Positions 52,502 to 64,000 of a stretch of DNA of 64,000 nucleotides are shown here, one piece after another. Position 1 is the stretch's first letter. Each line of letters begins with the position of its first letter. This DNA comes from an uncultured Hyphomicrobiaceae bacterium (GTDB lineage Bacteria > Pseudomonadota > Alphaproteobacteria > Rhizobiales > Hyphomicrobiaceae), in assembly GCA_905480435.1 (NCBI GenBank), contig CAJQQK010000176.1, forward strand, positions 37,292 through 101,291, written 5' to 3'. The notes under the pieces are model-generated. The model did no database searches and was not told where the DNA came from. It saw only the letters and a program-made list of their open reading frames with translations. Made by a program: the position numbers and the translations under genes.

Positions 52502-53629
52502 ATGCAGCTGGTCATTGAACGGGGCGAACTTCTGAAATCTCTGAGTCACGTGACGAGCGTTGTTGAACGCCGCACGACTATTCCAATTCTTTCAAACGTG
52601 CTGCTGCAGGCATCGGGTAACGCTCTCCGTTTCAATGCAACCGACCTCGAGCGTGAGGTCATCGAGCAGACGAGCGCAGACGTTGGCCAGGATGGCGCCA
52701 TAACAGTGCCAGCCCACCTGCTGCATGACATTGTCCGCAAGTTGCCGGATGGCGCGCAGGTTCAAATTATGCGCGATGGTGAGCATGAGCGCGTGACGCT
52801 CTCGTCCGGCCAGTCGCGGTTCGCTCTGCAGTCATTGCCGGCCGAAGATTTTCCGGACCTTGCGGCTGGCGAAATGAGCCATGAGTTCTCTATGGCGGCG
52901 CACGATCTCAAGCGTTTGATTGAGAAAACACGCTTTGCGATTTCAACAGAAGAAACGCGCTATTACCTCAACGGCATCTATCTGCATGCCGCAGGTGGTG
53001 GCGAAGACGGCGCTAAGCCAACCATTCGAGCCGTTGCGACGGATGGTCACCGGCTTGCTCATGTCGAACTCGATCAGCCGGAAGGCGCTTTGGGCATGCC
53101 GGGCGTCATCATTCCTCGCAAGACGGTGCATGAGCTTCATAGGCTGCTGGAGGACGGCGGTTCCGAGGTCCGGATTGGCATTTCGGCTACCAAGATACGT
53201 TTCGAGATTGGAGCGATCACGCTGACATCGAAACTTATCGATGGCACGTTCCCTGACTATGGCCGCGTCATTCCGCAGGGCAATGACAAGGAGATGCGCG
53301 TGTCGAATGCGGAGTTTATCTCAGCCGTCGATCGCGTTTCAACGATTGCCAGTGAGCGCGGCCGGGCCGTTAAGCTGGCGCTGGCATCGGACAAACTGAC
53401 ATTGTCTGTCAACAACCCCGAAGGCGGCAGTGCGACCGAGGAAATTGACGTGTCGTACAGCTCCGAACCACTTGAGATCGGATTTAATGCCCGCTATCTG
53501 CTCGACATCGCAAGTCAACTGGAGAGCGATCAGGCTATTTTCCGCCTAGCAGACCCAGGTTCGCCGACGATGGTTCAGGACAGCGATGACACGAGTGCGC
53601 TCTACGTCCTGATGCCGATGCGCGTCTAG
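52502..53629 (+). CDS. dnaN: DNA polymerase III beta subunit (sliding clamp)
   Basis: MQLVIERGELLKSLSHVTSVVERRTTIPILSNVLL...RAVATDGHRLA...VLMPMRV. Confidence 0.97.
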   Translation: MQLVIERGELLKSLSHVTSVVERRTTIPILSNVLLQASGNALRFNATDLEREVIEQTSADVGQDGAITVPAHLLHDIVRKLPDGAQVQIMRDGEHERVTLSSGQSRFALQSLPAEDFPDLAAGEMSHEFSMAAHDLKRLIEKTRFAISTEETRYYLNGIYLHAAGGGEDGAKPTIRAVATDGHRLAHVELDQPEGALGMPGVIIPRKTVHELHRLLEDGGSEVRIGISATKIRFEIGAITLTSKLIDGTFPDYGRVIPQGNDKEMRVSNAEFISAVDRVSTIASERGRAVKLALASDKLTLSVNNPEGGSATEEIDVSYSSEPLEIGFNARYLLDIASQLESDQAIFRLADPGSPTMVQDSDDTSALYVLMPMRV

Positions 53630-53689
53630 GCCGGCCATTTGGCCGATGCGGCAGCACCTATTTGCTCAGCTGAAAGCTGTGCTTCAGCC

Positions 53690-54877
53690 ATGACCGACAA
53701 TGATCATGCCGTTTTGCCGTTGACGCCAAAAATCTGGGTCAAGCGTCTGACACTGACCAATGTCCGCAATTATGCGTCTCTGACGTTGGAGGCGCCGGCA
53801 GCCCCTGTCGTGCTGTTTGGCAGCAATGGTGCGGGCAAGACCAATCTATTGGAAGCTGTGTCGATGCTCGCGCCCGGGCAGGGGATACGCCGCGCAGCAC
53901 TCGCCGATCTCGCCCGCCATGCAGGTGGTGGCGATTGGGCAGTCGCAGCAAGCGTGATGCGCGATGGCGAGCCGATTGATATTGGCACCGGCATTCGTGG
54001 CGACCAAGTGACTGGGCAACGCGCGACATCTCGGATCGTGCGCATAGATGGTGAAGGTCAATCCGGTACGGGCGCATTGGCGGATGTCGTTGAGATTGCC
54101 TGGCTGACGCCCGCGCTAGATAGTTTGTTGACCGGTCCTGCGGCTGAGCGGCGTCGTTTTCTTGACCGTCTCATTCTGTGTTTTGATCCCAGTCATCGCA
54201 CGCGTGCTAATCGCTTCGAACGGGCGATGCGGCAACGCAATCGTTTGCTCGATGATGGTGTCCGTGATGACGCGCAGTTTCGCGGCCTTGAAGAGCAGCT
54301 GGCGGAATCGGGTGTTGCGATGGCGGCGGCACGACTGGATGCTGTTGCAGCACTCAATGTGGTGGCCGAGCGACGGCGCTCGCGCGCGCCCGATTCGCCT
54401 TTTCCCTGGGCGGAAGCCGCCCTTGAGGGCACACTCGAGGCTCAGCTGCTAAGCGAAGTGGCGGCAGTTGACGTGGAAGATCAATATGCACTCGACCTCG
54501 CGCGCACGAGAGAGCGCGACCGAGCGGCCGGACGCACATTAACAGGGCCGCATCGTTCGGATTTCCTGTTGAAGCACGGCCCCAAGAGCATGCCGGGCAG
54601 GCTGTGCTCGACTGGAGAGCAAAAGGCTCTGCTTGTTGGACTTGTGCTGGCTCATGCCGAGCTCTCGGCTGCGCGAAAACAAGGGGCGGCACCAATTCTG
54701 CTGCTTGATGAAATTGCGGCTCATCTTGATGAGTATCGCCGCGGAGCTCTGTTCGATGAATTGCTGCTTTTAGGCACCCAGGCGTGGATGACGGGCACCG
54801 ATAGATCAGCTTTCGCTGGGCTCGAAGGTCGCGCCGGTTTCTTCCGCGTTGACGATGGTTTTGTGACACCATTTTGA
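53690..54877 (+). CDS. recF: DNA replication and repair protein RecF
   Basis: LTLTNVRNYASLTLE; LFGSNGAGKTNLLEAVSML; LLLDEIAAHLDEYRR. Confidence 0.96.
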   Translation: MTDNDHAVLPLTPKIWVKRLTLTNVRNYASLTLEAPAAPVVLFGSNGAGKTNLLEAVSMLAPGQGIRRAALADLARHAGGGDWAVAASVMRDGEPIDIGTGIRGDQVTGQRATSRIVRIDGEGQSGTGALADVVEIAWLTPALDSLLTGPAAERRRFLDRLILCFDPSHRTRANRFERAMRQRNRLLDDGVRDDAQFRGLEEQLAESGVAMAAARLDAVAALNVVAERRRSRAPDSPFPWAEAALEGTLEAQLLSEVAAVDVEDQYALDLARTRERDRAAGRTLTGPHRSDFLLKHGPKSMPGRLCSTGEQKALLVGLVLAHAELSAARKQGAAPILLLDEIAAHLDEYRRGALFDELLLLGTQAWMTGTDRSAFAGLEGRAGFFRVDDGFVTPF

Positions 54878-55052
54878 CGCAGTTTTAAGGGTATTCCCAA
54901 GCTCTTATCAATGGTGTTCGCGCGACGCGGGTAAGGTATTGAAATATATAAAAAAAAATCCGAAATAAAATTGTAGGTTCTAAGGCCGTTCAGGGGTGTT
55001 TCTCGGAGAAATATGCTACTGTGCAACGCAGTAAATAATGACTCCAGGATAA

Positions 55053-57509
<2,457 letters not shown>

Positions 57510-57573
57510 CGTTTAGGTCCCAAAGGCCGCTCCGCTGCAGTCCATGCAAACGAGGATTGCGGGAAAGTTATTT

Positions 57574-57822
57574 CTATTTCGCTAGCGCACGCCGGCGCGC
57601 CTGTTTCGCTTCGCGGGCAGCCCGTTCGGCTGATCGTATCGCCCGTCGCGAACTATTCTGGTTGTCAATTCTTTGGCGCAAACTGCGCAGTTGCATCTGT
57701 TGGCGCACCTGTGCCCGAAACAGCGCATCTTGGCTGGTATTTGACGCTAGTGTTTGAGCCGCTGCTGCGATGTCTCCAGCCAATAGAAGTGGCAAACCGG
57801 CAAGTATTGGATGGTGTAACAT
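57574..57822 (-). CDS. Small predicted secreted basic protein, unknown function
   Basis: MLHHPILAGLPLLLAGDIAAAAQT signal-like N-terminus, then a charged helix QMQLRSLRQRIDNQNSSRRAIRSAERAAREAKQARRRALAK. Confidence 0.45.
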   Translation of the reverse strand: MLHHPILAGLPLLLAGDIAAAAQTLASNTSQDALFRAQVRQQMQLRSLRQRIDNQNSSRRAIRSAERAAREAKQARRRALAK

Positions 57823-58072
57823 GCTGATTCTGAAGGTCGTCATAGCGATTCGACTCCATACTCGACGATCAAAGGCCTGGATTGGCAACCAGCTCAGCAA
57901 ACTCACCAAGTTGATTGTCATCTTCTTGATAAGCTGCATATGTTGATTGCGGCACAAGACTTAAAGGGTTGGGGCACTGGTGTTGAGAGCATCATGCCTT
58001 TAGTTGGAACCAAGGTTGTTCTGATGCTGTATGTTGGTGGGGAGCTGCGTTGTGCTCCACGAGGGGAAGTAG

Positions 58073-58396
58073 ATGGGTCTTCTGGGTAGTATCTTTCGCG
58101 CCGGTGGCATTATTTTCTTATCGCTACTTCTGGGCGCTATCGCTCTGGCTTACGTCGGCGTCGAGTATCCGGGTACACTGGACTCGATGCTGGATCGAGC
58201 GAGCGATTTTAAGACCTGGCTTTTGTCGCACAGCGGACTTGAGGCGAAATACAATGTTTGGGTCAAGTTCCTGGTCCAGGAGCAGCAATTCGTCTTTATG
58301 TTCTTTGTGATCCTGATGCGTCTCATTCTCTTGCTGATCGTCGCGCTTGCATCGGGCCTATATCGCTGGCTATGGGACGTGCCGCGCAAAGCTTAA
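58073..58396 (+). CDS. Small membrane protein of unknown function (two predicted TM segments)
   Basis: AGGIIFLSLLLGAIALAYVGV and FVFMFFVILMRLILLLIVALASGLY. Confidence 0.55.
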   Translation: MGLLGSIFRAGGIIFLSLLLGAIALAYVGVEYPGTLDSMLDRASDFKTWLLSHSGLEAKYNVWVKFLVQEQQFVFMFFVILMRLILLLIVALASGLYRWLWDVPRKA

Positions 58397-58564
58397 TCGT
58401 GGTAGCGTGTGCATTTGCGGCTGAGCACTCAAAGGCTTATGCGCTGCGGCGTTCAAGTCGTCGCTCCAAGGCCAGCTGACCAACGCGTCGTCGGTTCATG
58501 CGGCTCAGCATCTGAATTCGGATGGCTTGCTTACGTTCGGTTTGCCTTGCGTGGCAGCGATGCG

Positions 58565-59314
58565 TTAGCTATCGCTGCCATAACGGTGCAGATCGAGACC
58601 GTAGATCTGCAGCCAATGTTTGGCTTCGTCGAGTGCCGGGAATGTTTGCTTCACCAGTGCCCAAAACTGCGGGCCATGATTCATCTCTTTGAGATGAGCA
58701 ACTTCGTGCGCTGCGACATAATCAAGTATGGCGGTCGGTGCCAATATCAGCCGCCATGAGTAAGAGAGATTGCCGATGCTAGAGCACGAGCCCCAGCGGC
58801 TGGTTTGATCGCGCACTGTTATGCGGCCGATTGCTAGATCGAGCTGCTCGGCGTGATGATAAGACCGTTCGATAAGATCGCTCTTTGCCTCGGAGACGAG
58901 CCAATCACGTAATCTTCGCGGCGCATGCTCCAGGGCGCCTGCCACGTGAACTTCGTCGAGCTGTTCGTCGACAGTTGCGACGCTCTTGATCGGCGGGCCG
59001 CGTCTCGGGCCAACAAAAACAATTCTATGCGGCACGCCTCGCAGCGGGATAACCCCGCCGTCTGCGAACGGTACAGGTGCTGGCATATTCGTCAGCCGTT
59101 CGCGCACCCAGTCAATGTTTGTGCTGAGAAACTGTCCCGCTTGTTTCAAATTACATTGCATAGGAAGAGTGACGATGACCGCGCGTTTGGTGCGGCTGAC
59201 ACGCAGTGTCATGCGGCGTGCCGTTGGATGACGGCGCACTTCGATCGGATCATCTAGTCCCGTGACGCGAAGCTGTTCAGATACAGCCGCGTCAAGTCCA
59301 CGGGGTTTGCCCAT
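58565..59314 (-). CDS. YgjP-like metallopeptidase (M48/DUF45-like)
   Basis: RWGSCSSIGNLSYSWRLILAPTAILDYVAAHEVAHLKEMNHGPQFW (HExxH). Confidence 0.92.
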   Translation of the reverse strand: MGKPRGLDAAVSEQLRVTGLDDPIEVRRHPTARRMTLRVSRTKRAVIVTLPMQCNLKQAGQFLSTNIDWVRERLTNMPAPVPFADGGVIPLRGVPHRIVFVGPRRGPPIKSVATVDEQLDEVHVAGALEHAPRRLRDWLVSEAKSDLIERSYHHAEQLDLAIGRITVRDQTSRWGSCSSIGNLSYSWRLILAPTAILDYVAAHEVAHLKEMNHGPQFWALVKQTFPALDEAKHWLQIYGLDLHRYGSDS

Positions 59315-60092
59315 GTCCGCTTAGTCCTCAAATTAATCTGATACAGTGATTGCGAAAACGCCATACTAATTTGCGCGTTACGTCAGCAATCACATCCCCA
59401 TACCGAATCACGTTGTTGATCGGCTTAGCTGATGTAGCAGGCCATGCAAGCACACTGCCAACATGATTTAGCTTCTTACCCAATGGATACATTAGAGCGT
59501 TGCCGCTGCGCATCATCGCCAGCGGTCGCTTGATCATCCGTATCATTTGAGACCATCGTGTGGCTACAACCGAGGACGTTATGTCTGTGTCTCTGCGTAA
59601 CAAGTTCGATGGTGTCCGATGCGCATGCTGCAATGAATTTGAATGTCGATCGGCCGAGCTTCGCTACTTGCCGCATTAGCGTGTAATCGCCTGGTTGCGC
59701 GCGTTGTCGTCGTTCACCAATGACACCGAGTCCAGCCTTGCGCAGCCGGACAGCAATTGCATCTGCTTGCCGGTCGTTGGCAGCATTTAATGTAGGCTCG
59801 GACGCGACCAATCGATATGGAACTCCAGCGGCATGCGCGATAGCTGTGGTCGCGTTGTATCAAATAACGGCGGAATTAGCACGCGCTGGCTTGCATTGAG
59901 AAGCTCTCGACAGTGCCACCGCTTCCAGATCAAGTTCATACCAATGGTAGAGCATGCCGCATCCCCCCTCGGTCGCTCTGATATGATGTGCGTCACGTCG
60001 TTTTCATTTGGCCGCGTCAACGTGGCGTCATATTGCGGCTTGGATTTGCCGCTTTCAAATTCTGCACTGATTCGCTTGCAACGGGAACATTA

Positions 60093-60707
60093 TTACAATT
60101 TTTCGAGTTCCGCTTTCAGCCTCGCGGCAAGTTTGTCAGGCGTGACGGCATGTGGGAAATGAGTGATGAAGTCGCCTTTGTCATCCATCAGGTAAACAAA
60201 TGACGTGTGATCCATCGTGTATTCACTGAGCGATGGATCTTGTGCCTTCCGGTAATAAACCCGATAGGCTTTCGCCGCGGCGCTGATGTCTGCAGCGCTT
60301 CCAGTTAGTCCGGTCAAACTTGGATGGAAGCTCGATACGTAGGATTTGAGTTGCTCGGGGGTATCTCGTTCTGGATCAACGGTAATGAATAGCGGCGCAA
60401 CCTTGTCGGATTGAGCACCAATGTTATCGAGTGCGGCTGAAATGACCTGCAATCCTGCAGGGCATATGTCGGGGCAATAGGTGAAACCGAAGTAAACCAA
60501 CATCAGCTTGCCGCGGTACTTAGCGTCGCGAACGCGTTTCCCGTCATGCGACGTCAGCTCGAATGGCCCGCCGATCAGGGCTTTGCCGACAGTGATATCG
60601 CCGCGTTTCGGCAAAAGGCCGTCGATCGCGCCAGGCACAAACGCCAGCGCCCCGATGACGCCGGCAAGTGCGGCAAGCGCGCCAATAGCGACTAGTCTAA
60701 AGTTCAT
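60093..60707 (-). CDS. SCO1/SenC-family copper chaperone
   Basis: YFGFTYCPDICPAGLQVISAAL; ITVDPERDTPEQLKSYVSSF; start MNFRLVAIGALAAL at 60707. Confidence 0.93.
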   Translation of the reverse strand: MNFRLVAIGALAALAGVIGALAFVPGAIDGLLPKRGDITVGKALIGGPFELTSHDGKRVRDAKYRGKLMLVYFGFTYCPDICPAGLQVISAALDNIGAQSDKVAPLFITVDPERDTPEQLKSYVSSFHPSLTGLTGSAADISAAAKAYRVYYRKAQDPSLSEYTMDHTSFVYLMDDKGDFITHFPHAVTPDKLAARLKAELEKL

Positions 60708-60892
60708 GACGGACCTCAAGATTGACGCGGGCAAGTTACTCGGTGCACTTGGGGGCAGCAGAGGGCGACGCCAATGAGCCATTCCGCCACGCTGCGTGAG
60801 CATGTTAGTATGCATCGCTGCACATAGGCAGTGAGAACAACGGGCCGCGACAACGTCTCCGCACCGTCAAGTAGAGGAGTTCGAGACGAACA

Positions 60893-62275
60893 ATGCGTCC
60901 GCACGAGGCTTTGGAATCTCACAATGACAGCCGACTGAGGTTGCAAACCATCGTGCGTCTGCGCTGGTTTGCTGTGGCCGGTCAGACGTTAGCAGTGCTG
61001 ATTTGTCATTTCGGCTTAGGCTTCAAACTGCAGCTTGGCTATTGCTTGCTGCTGATTGCCTTGTCGGCATGGCTCAACGTCTATCTGCGTTTGCGCATTT
61101 CCGGCCGGCACCGCCTGGGCGAGACCAACGCCATGATGCTGCTTGGTTACGACATCGTGCAGCTTGCGGGCTTGCTCTTTCTGACCGGCGGGATTTCCAA
61201 TCCATTTGTTGTCCTGCTGGTCGCGCCCGTAACCGTCTCTGCAGCGACGCTACCGGTGCGCAGCACGTTCATATTGGGTGCGAGCGCGCTGAGTTTTGCG
61301 GCGTTGTTCATATTTTATCATCAGCCACTACCCTGGGCTGGATCAACACCACCACCGGTGCTGCCCGATCTCTATAAGGTTGGGCAATTTGCGGCGGTCG
61401 TCGCAACGACGGTATTTCTCGCACTTTATGTGCGCAGACTTGCAAGCGAGGCGCGGCAGATGTCGGCTGCTCTGTCCGCAACAGAATTGGTGCTGGCCCG
61501 TGAGCAACGTCTACATGCGCTTGACGGCCTGGCCGCAGCGGCGGCGCATGAGCTTGGCACGCCACTGGCGACCATCGCGCTGGTTGCAAAGGAGTTGAGC
61601 CGGGACCTGCCAGCTGATCAGATAGACAACAAGCTCCTCACGGAAGACTTGGAGTTGTTGCACACTCAGGCAAAGCGTTGCCGTGACATTCTCCAAAAAC
61701 TGACCCGCGCACCGCAGGAACGCGATCCGATGCACGCGCATATGACGATCCGCCAAGTCATTGACGAGGCTTGCGAACCGCATCGTCAAGGTCCAGTTAT
61801 CGTCGATATCTGGCCACACGATAAGTCAAATGCCGTCGCTCTCTCAACTGATGGGCAGGTTATCTCCGAGCCTGAAGGCGAGCGGCAACCCGGGATCATG
61901 TATGGTCTTGGGAATCTCATTGAAAACGCCGTGGACTATGCGTCATCTCGCGTTTCCGTCACGGCTGCCTGGAACGAGCAAAGCGTTAGCGTCTCAATCG
62001 TTGATGACGGCCCAGGCTTTGCACCAACGGTCATAGATCAACTTGGCGAACCGTATGTGCGGGCACAATCCACCAAAAAGTTGCGCGGTGGTGAACGTTC
62101 AGGTCTCGGGCTGGGCTTTTTTATCGCCAAAACCTTGCTTGAGCGCTCGGGCGCAACGCTCGAATTCGACAATCGCGAGTTGCCGGAAAGCGGCGCCATT
62201 GTCAGAGTTAACTGGTCTCGTGAGAATTTCGAGCGCGGCTTGGCGATTGCCACCAACAGGGCTGATGGTGAGTGA
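60893..62275 (+). CDS. regB: Redox sensor histidine kinase, RegB/PrrB/ActS type
   Basis: TGGISNPFVVLL quinone-site motif; AAHELGTPLATI H-box; AKRCRDIL containing the RegB-type Cys; divergent from senC. Confidence 0.9.
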   Translation: MRPHEALESHNDSRLRLQTIVRLRWFAVAGQTLAVLICHFGLGFKLQLGYCLLLIALSAWLNVYLRLRISGRHRLGETNAMMLLGYDIVQLAGLLFLTGGISNPFVVLLVAPVTVSAATLPVRSTFILGASALSFAALFIFYHQPLPWAGSTPPPVLPDLYKVGQFAAVVATTVFLALYVRRLASEARQMSAALSATELVLAREQRLHALDGLAAAAAHELGTPLATIALVAKELSRDLPADQIDNKLLTEDLELLHTQAKRCRDILQKLTRAPQERDPMHAHMTIRQVIDEACEPHRQGPVIVDIWPHDKSNAVALSTDGQVISEPEGERQPGIMYGLGNLIENAVDYASSRVSVTAAWNEQSVSVSIVDDGPGFAPTVIDQLGEPYVRAQSTKKLRGGERSGLGLGFFIAKTLLERSGATLEFDNRELPESGAIVRVNWSRENFERGLAIATNRADGE

Positions 62276-62533
62276 GCAGCACAGTAAATTAACTGGCTTG
62301 TCGTTTCACGGATAGTTTGAATTGACTATTTGGATCGACTAGCCGTTGATTATCTGAGGTTTTTGGCCGATAACGCGCAATTAGCGCCCAGTTTCGGTCG
62401 TCGACACTCGCTGTGTCCTGTTTTGGTACAAAAATCAGTGACCTAGCAGCCGTACGCGCGCAAAATACTCGACGAATAGATGGCAGCAAGGGTTGGGTCT
62501 CTGTTATTGAGAGGCTATATTCTCGTCAGCACC

Positions 62534-63109
62534 ATGGAGAATAAAGTGGAAGAAGATCTCTCGTTTAATAAAGACGAATTGCCAGACGACGTGTCGTTGG
62601 TGATCGTTGATGATGATGCGCCGTTCTTGCAGCGCTTGTCGCGCGCCATGGAGCAGCGCGGGTTCGGAGTGCGAACTGCTAGTTCTGTGTCTGATGGCCT
62701 GCAGTTAATTCGCGAGGCGCCGCCCGCGTTTGCGATCGTCGATATGCGTCTTGATGACGGTAACGGACTTGACGTCATTGCTGAACTCGCACGCGTGCGG
62801 CCCAATTCCCGAGCAATCGTGCTCACCGGCTACGGCAACATTGCTACAGCTGTTTCTGCCGTGAAGCTTGGTGCCGTAGACTATCTTGCGAAGCCGGCTG
62901 ATGCGGACGAAGTGACGGATTCATTGCTCGCACCACCGAATGCGATGGCTCCACCACCGGAAAACCCGATGTCCGCGGACCGCGTTCGCTGGGAGCATAT
63001 CCAGCGGGTTTATGAATTGTGCAACCGTAACGTGTCGGAAACGGCGCGCCGGCTTAATATGCACCGCCGAACGCTGCAGCGGATATTGGCAAAGCGCGCG
63101 CCACGCTGA
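62534..63109 (+). CDS. regA: Response regulator, RegA/PrrA/ActR type
   Basis: VSLVIVDDDAPFLQRLSRAMEQRGF; VDMRLDDGNGLDVI; C-terminal HTH NVSETARRLNMHRRTLQRILAKRAPR; follows regB. Confidence 0.92.
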   Translation: MENKVEEDLSFNKDELPDDVSLVIVDDDAPFLQRLSRAMEQRGFGVRTASSVSDGLQLIREAPPAFAIVDMRLDDGNGLDVIAELARVRPNSRAIVLTGYGNIATAVSAVKLGAVDYLAKPADADEVTDSLLAPPNAMAPPPENPMSADRVRWEHIQRVYELCNRNVSETARRLNMHRRTLQRILAKRAPR

Positions 63110-63117
63110 TTGACGGC

Positions 63118-63275
63118 TTAGCAGGCTGTTGAAATTCGACAATCAGCAAGCTGACAACCAGCGAAACGCGACCTCTGTCGTCGATCAGAATGAGGTTAAG
63201 CACGATGAGCGATACTCTGCTCGACGTGAGAGCATTTTCGTCGGGGTCGAAAAACGAATTTCAACAGCCTGTTAG
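63118..63275. mobile_element. MITE-like element with 21 bp terminal inverted repeats
   Basis: Left TTAGCAGGCTGTTGAAATTCG (63118-63138) and right CGAATTTCAACAGCCTGTTAG (63255-63275) match at 19/21 positions as inverted repeats; no transposase ORF inside. Confidence 0.65.
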
Positions 63276-63283
63276 AGCGCACT

Positions 63284-63793
63284 CTAGGTTGGGCCTGATC
63301 GTAGCTCGGGATCGAGAAGCTCGTGCAAGCGTTTTATGCTTGCGCGGGCCAGTCGGAGCGTTACGGCCTTGCGGCGCGCGGCCGGTAATTTGTTCTCGGG
63401 ACTGTCACGCATGATCTCGGCACCGTAACGGTCCGCGATTATCAGTCCGGTGTCTGCCGGAATGACGTCGGACGGGAAGTTCGCATCAACAGCGAAGAAG
63501 AAGCGGTCGCAGTAATCACTGTAGTCAGGCCATTTTCCATCCGTTCGATAGTCAGCCAGACATGACTTGATCTCGATGATCCAGATCTCTCCTTTGGGGC
63601 TGGCCGCGGCTATGTCGGCCCGGCGGTTGTTGGCGAGCGTCAATTCCATGATTGGGGAGAGGTCGAGATGCGCCAGCATGCGCATTGTGCCACGGGCAAT
63701 ATTCGCAGCTGCTTGTGATTGGCGGCCGTCCGGGTGAGCGAAGGTGCCGTTGCCAACAGGTGTTGAAATTTGGGTGCCGCTCATTATTTCCAT
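63284..63793 (-). CDS. MmcB-family DNA repair protein
   Basis: RADIAAASPKGEIWIIEIKSCLADYRTDGKWPDYSDYCDRFFFAVDANFPSDVIPADTGLIIADRYGAEI. Confidence 0.88.
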   Translation of the reverse strand: MEIMSGTQISTPVGNGTFAHPDGRQSQAAANIARGTMRMLAHLDLSPIMELTLANNRRADIAAASPKGEIWIIEIKSCLADYRTDGKWPDYSDYCDRFFFAVDANFPSDVIPADTGLIIADRYGAEIMRDSPENKLPAARRKAVTLRLARASIKRLHELLDPELRSGPT

Positions 63794-64000
63794 CTCTGCA
63801 CGATATTGTGATCTCTCAGCCGATTATCCGGGCCTTGATCCACTTGTCACAATTGAACCAAGATCGCGTCCCATCAGGTGGTGTAACAGTGCCGGTCAGG
63901 TCCGTCGCAACGTTGTCCGGACGGTCAGTCAGCGGTTAGGGCCGCCGGTTCTGATGCACCATCATGGCTGATGCCGCCGAGAGTTTCCAGTGTCATGTAG

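Overview
A 64 kb, gene-dense chromosomal window from an alphaproteobacterium. Gene content and order look Hyphomicrobiales/Rhizobiales-like (inference). Most of it is core housekeeping: murJ(partial)-trpS-uspA-nfu; tsaB-rimI-plsC-miaB-phoH-ybeY-corC-lnt-xre-metK-trmB; rimP-nusA-ylxR-infB-rbfA-truB-[insert]-rpsO-pnp; murI; fabI-fabB-fabA/irr; ubiB-[hyuA-hyuB-cupin-flavoprotein]-ubiE/mutM; enoyl-CoA hydratase; rpsT; dnaA-dnaN-recF-gyrB; senC/regB-regA; mmcB. I saw no tRNA, rRNA, CRISPR, prophage or intact IS element. The most unusual items are: (1) a bactofilin-like beta-helix domain apparently fused to a CSPG/cadherin-like repeat, with no signal peptide (36410-37060, -); (2) the 1.6 kb rpsT-dnaA intergenic region, with an exact TTAA-N7-TTAA CtrA-type site and several strong hairpins; (3) a 158 bp MITE-like element with 21 bp terminal inverted repeats between regA and mmcB; (4) a strong hairpin ending 8 nt before the rbfA start codon; (5) a dispersed ~66 bp intergenic repeat in two copies (27784, 43194); (6) a Tat-signal intradiol-dioxygenase-like protein lacking the usual Tyr ligands, paired with a ferric-reductase-like membrane protein and inserted between truB and rpsO; (7) a tandem paralogous pair of uncharacterised membrane proteins beside rpsT. 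All calls come from reading the sequence and the supplied ORF track; no database search was run.
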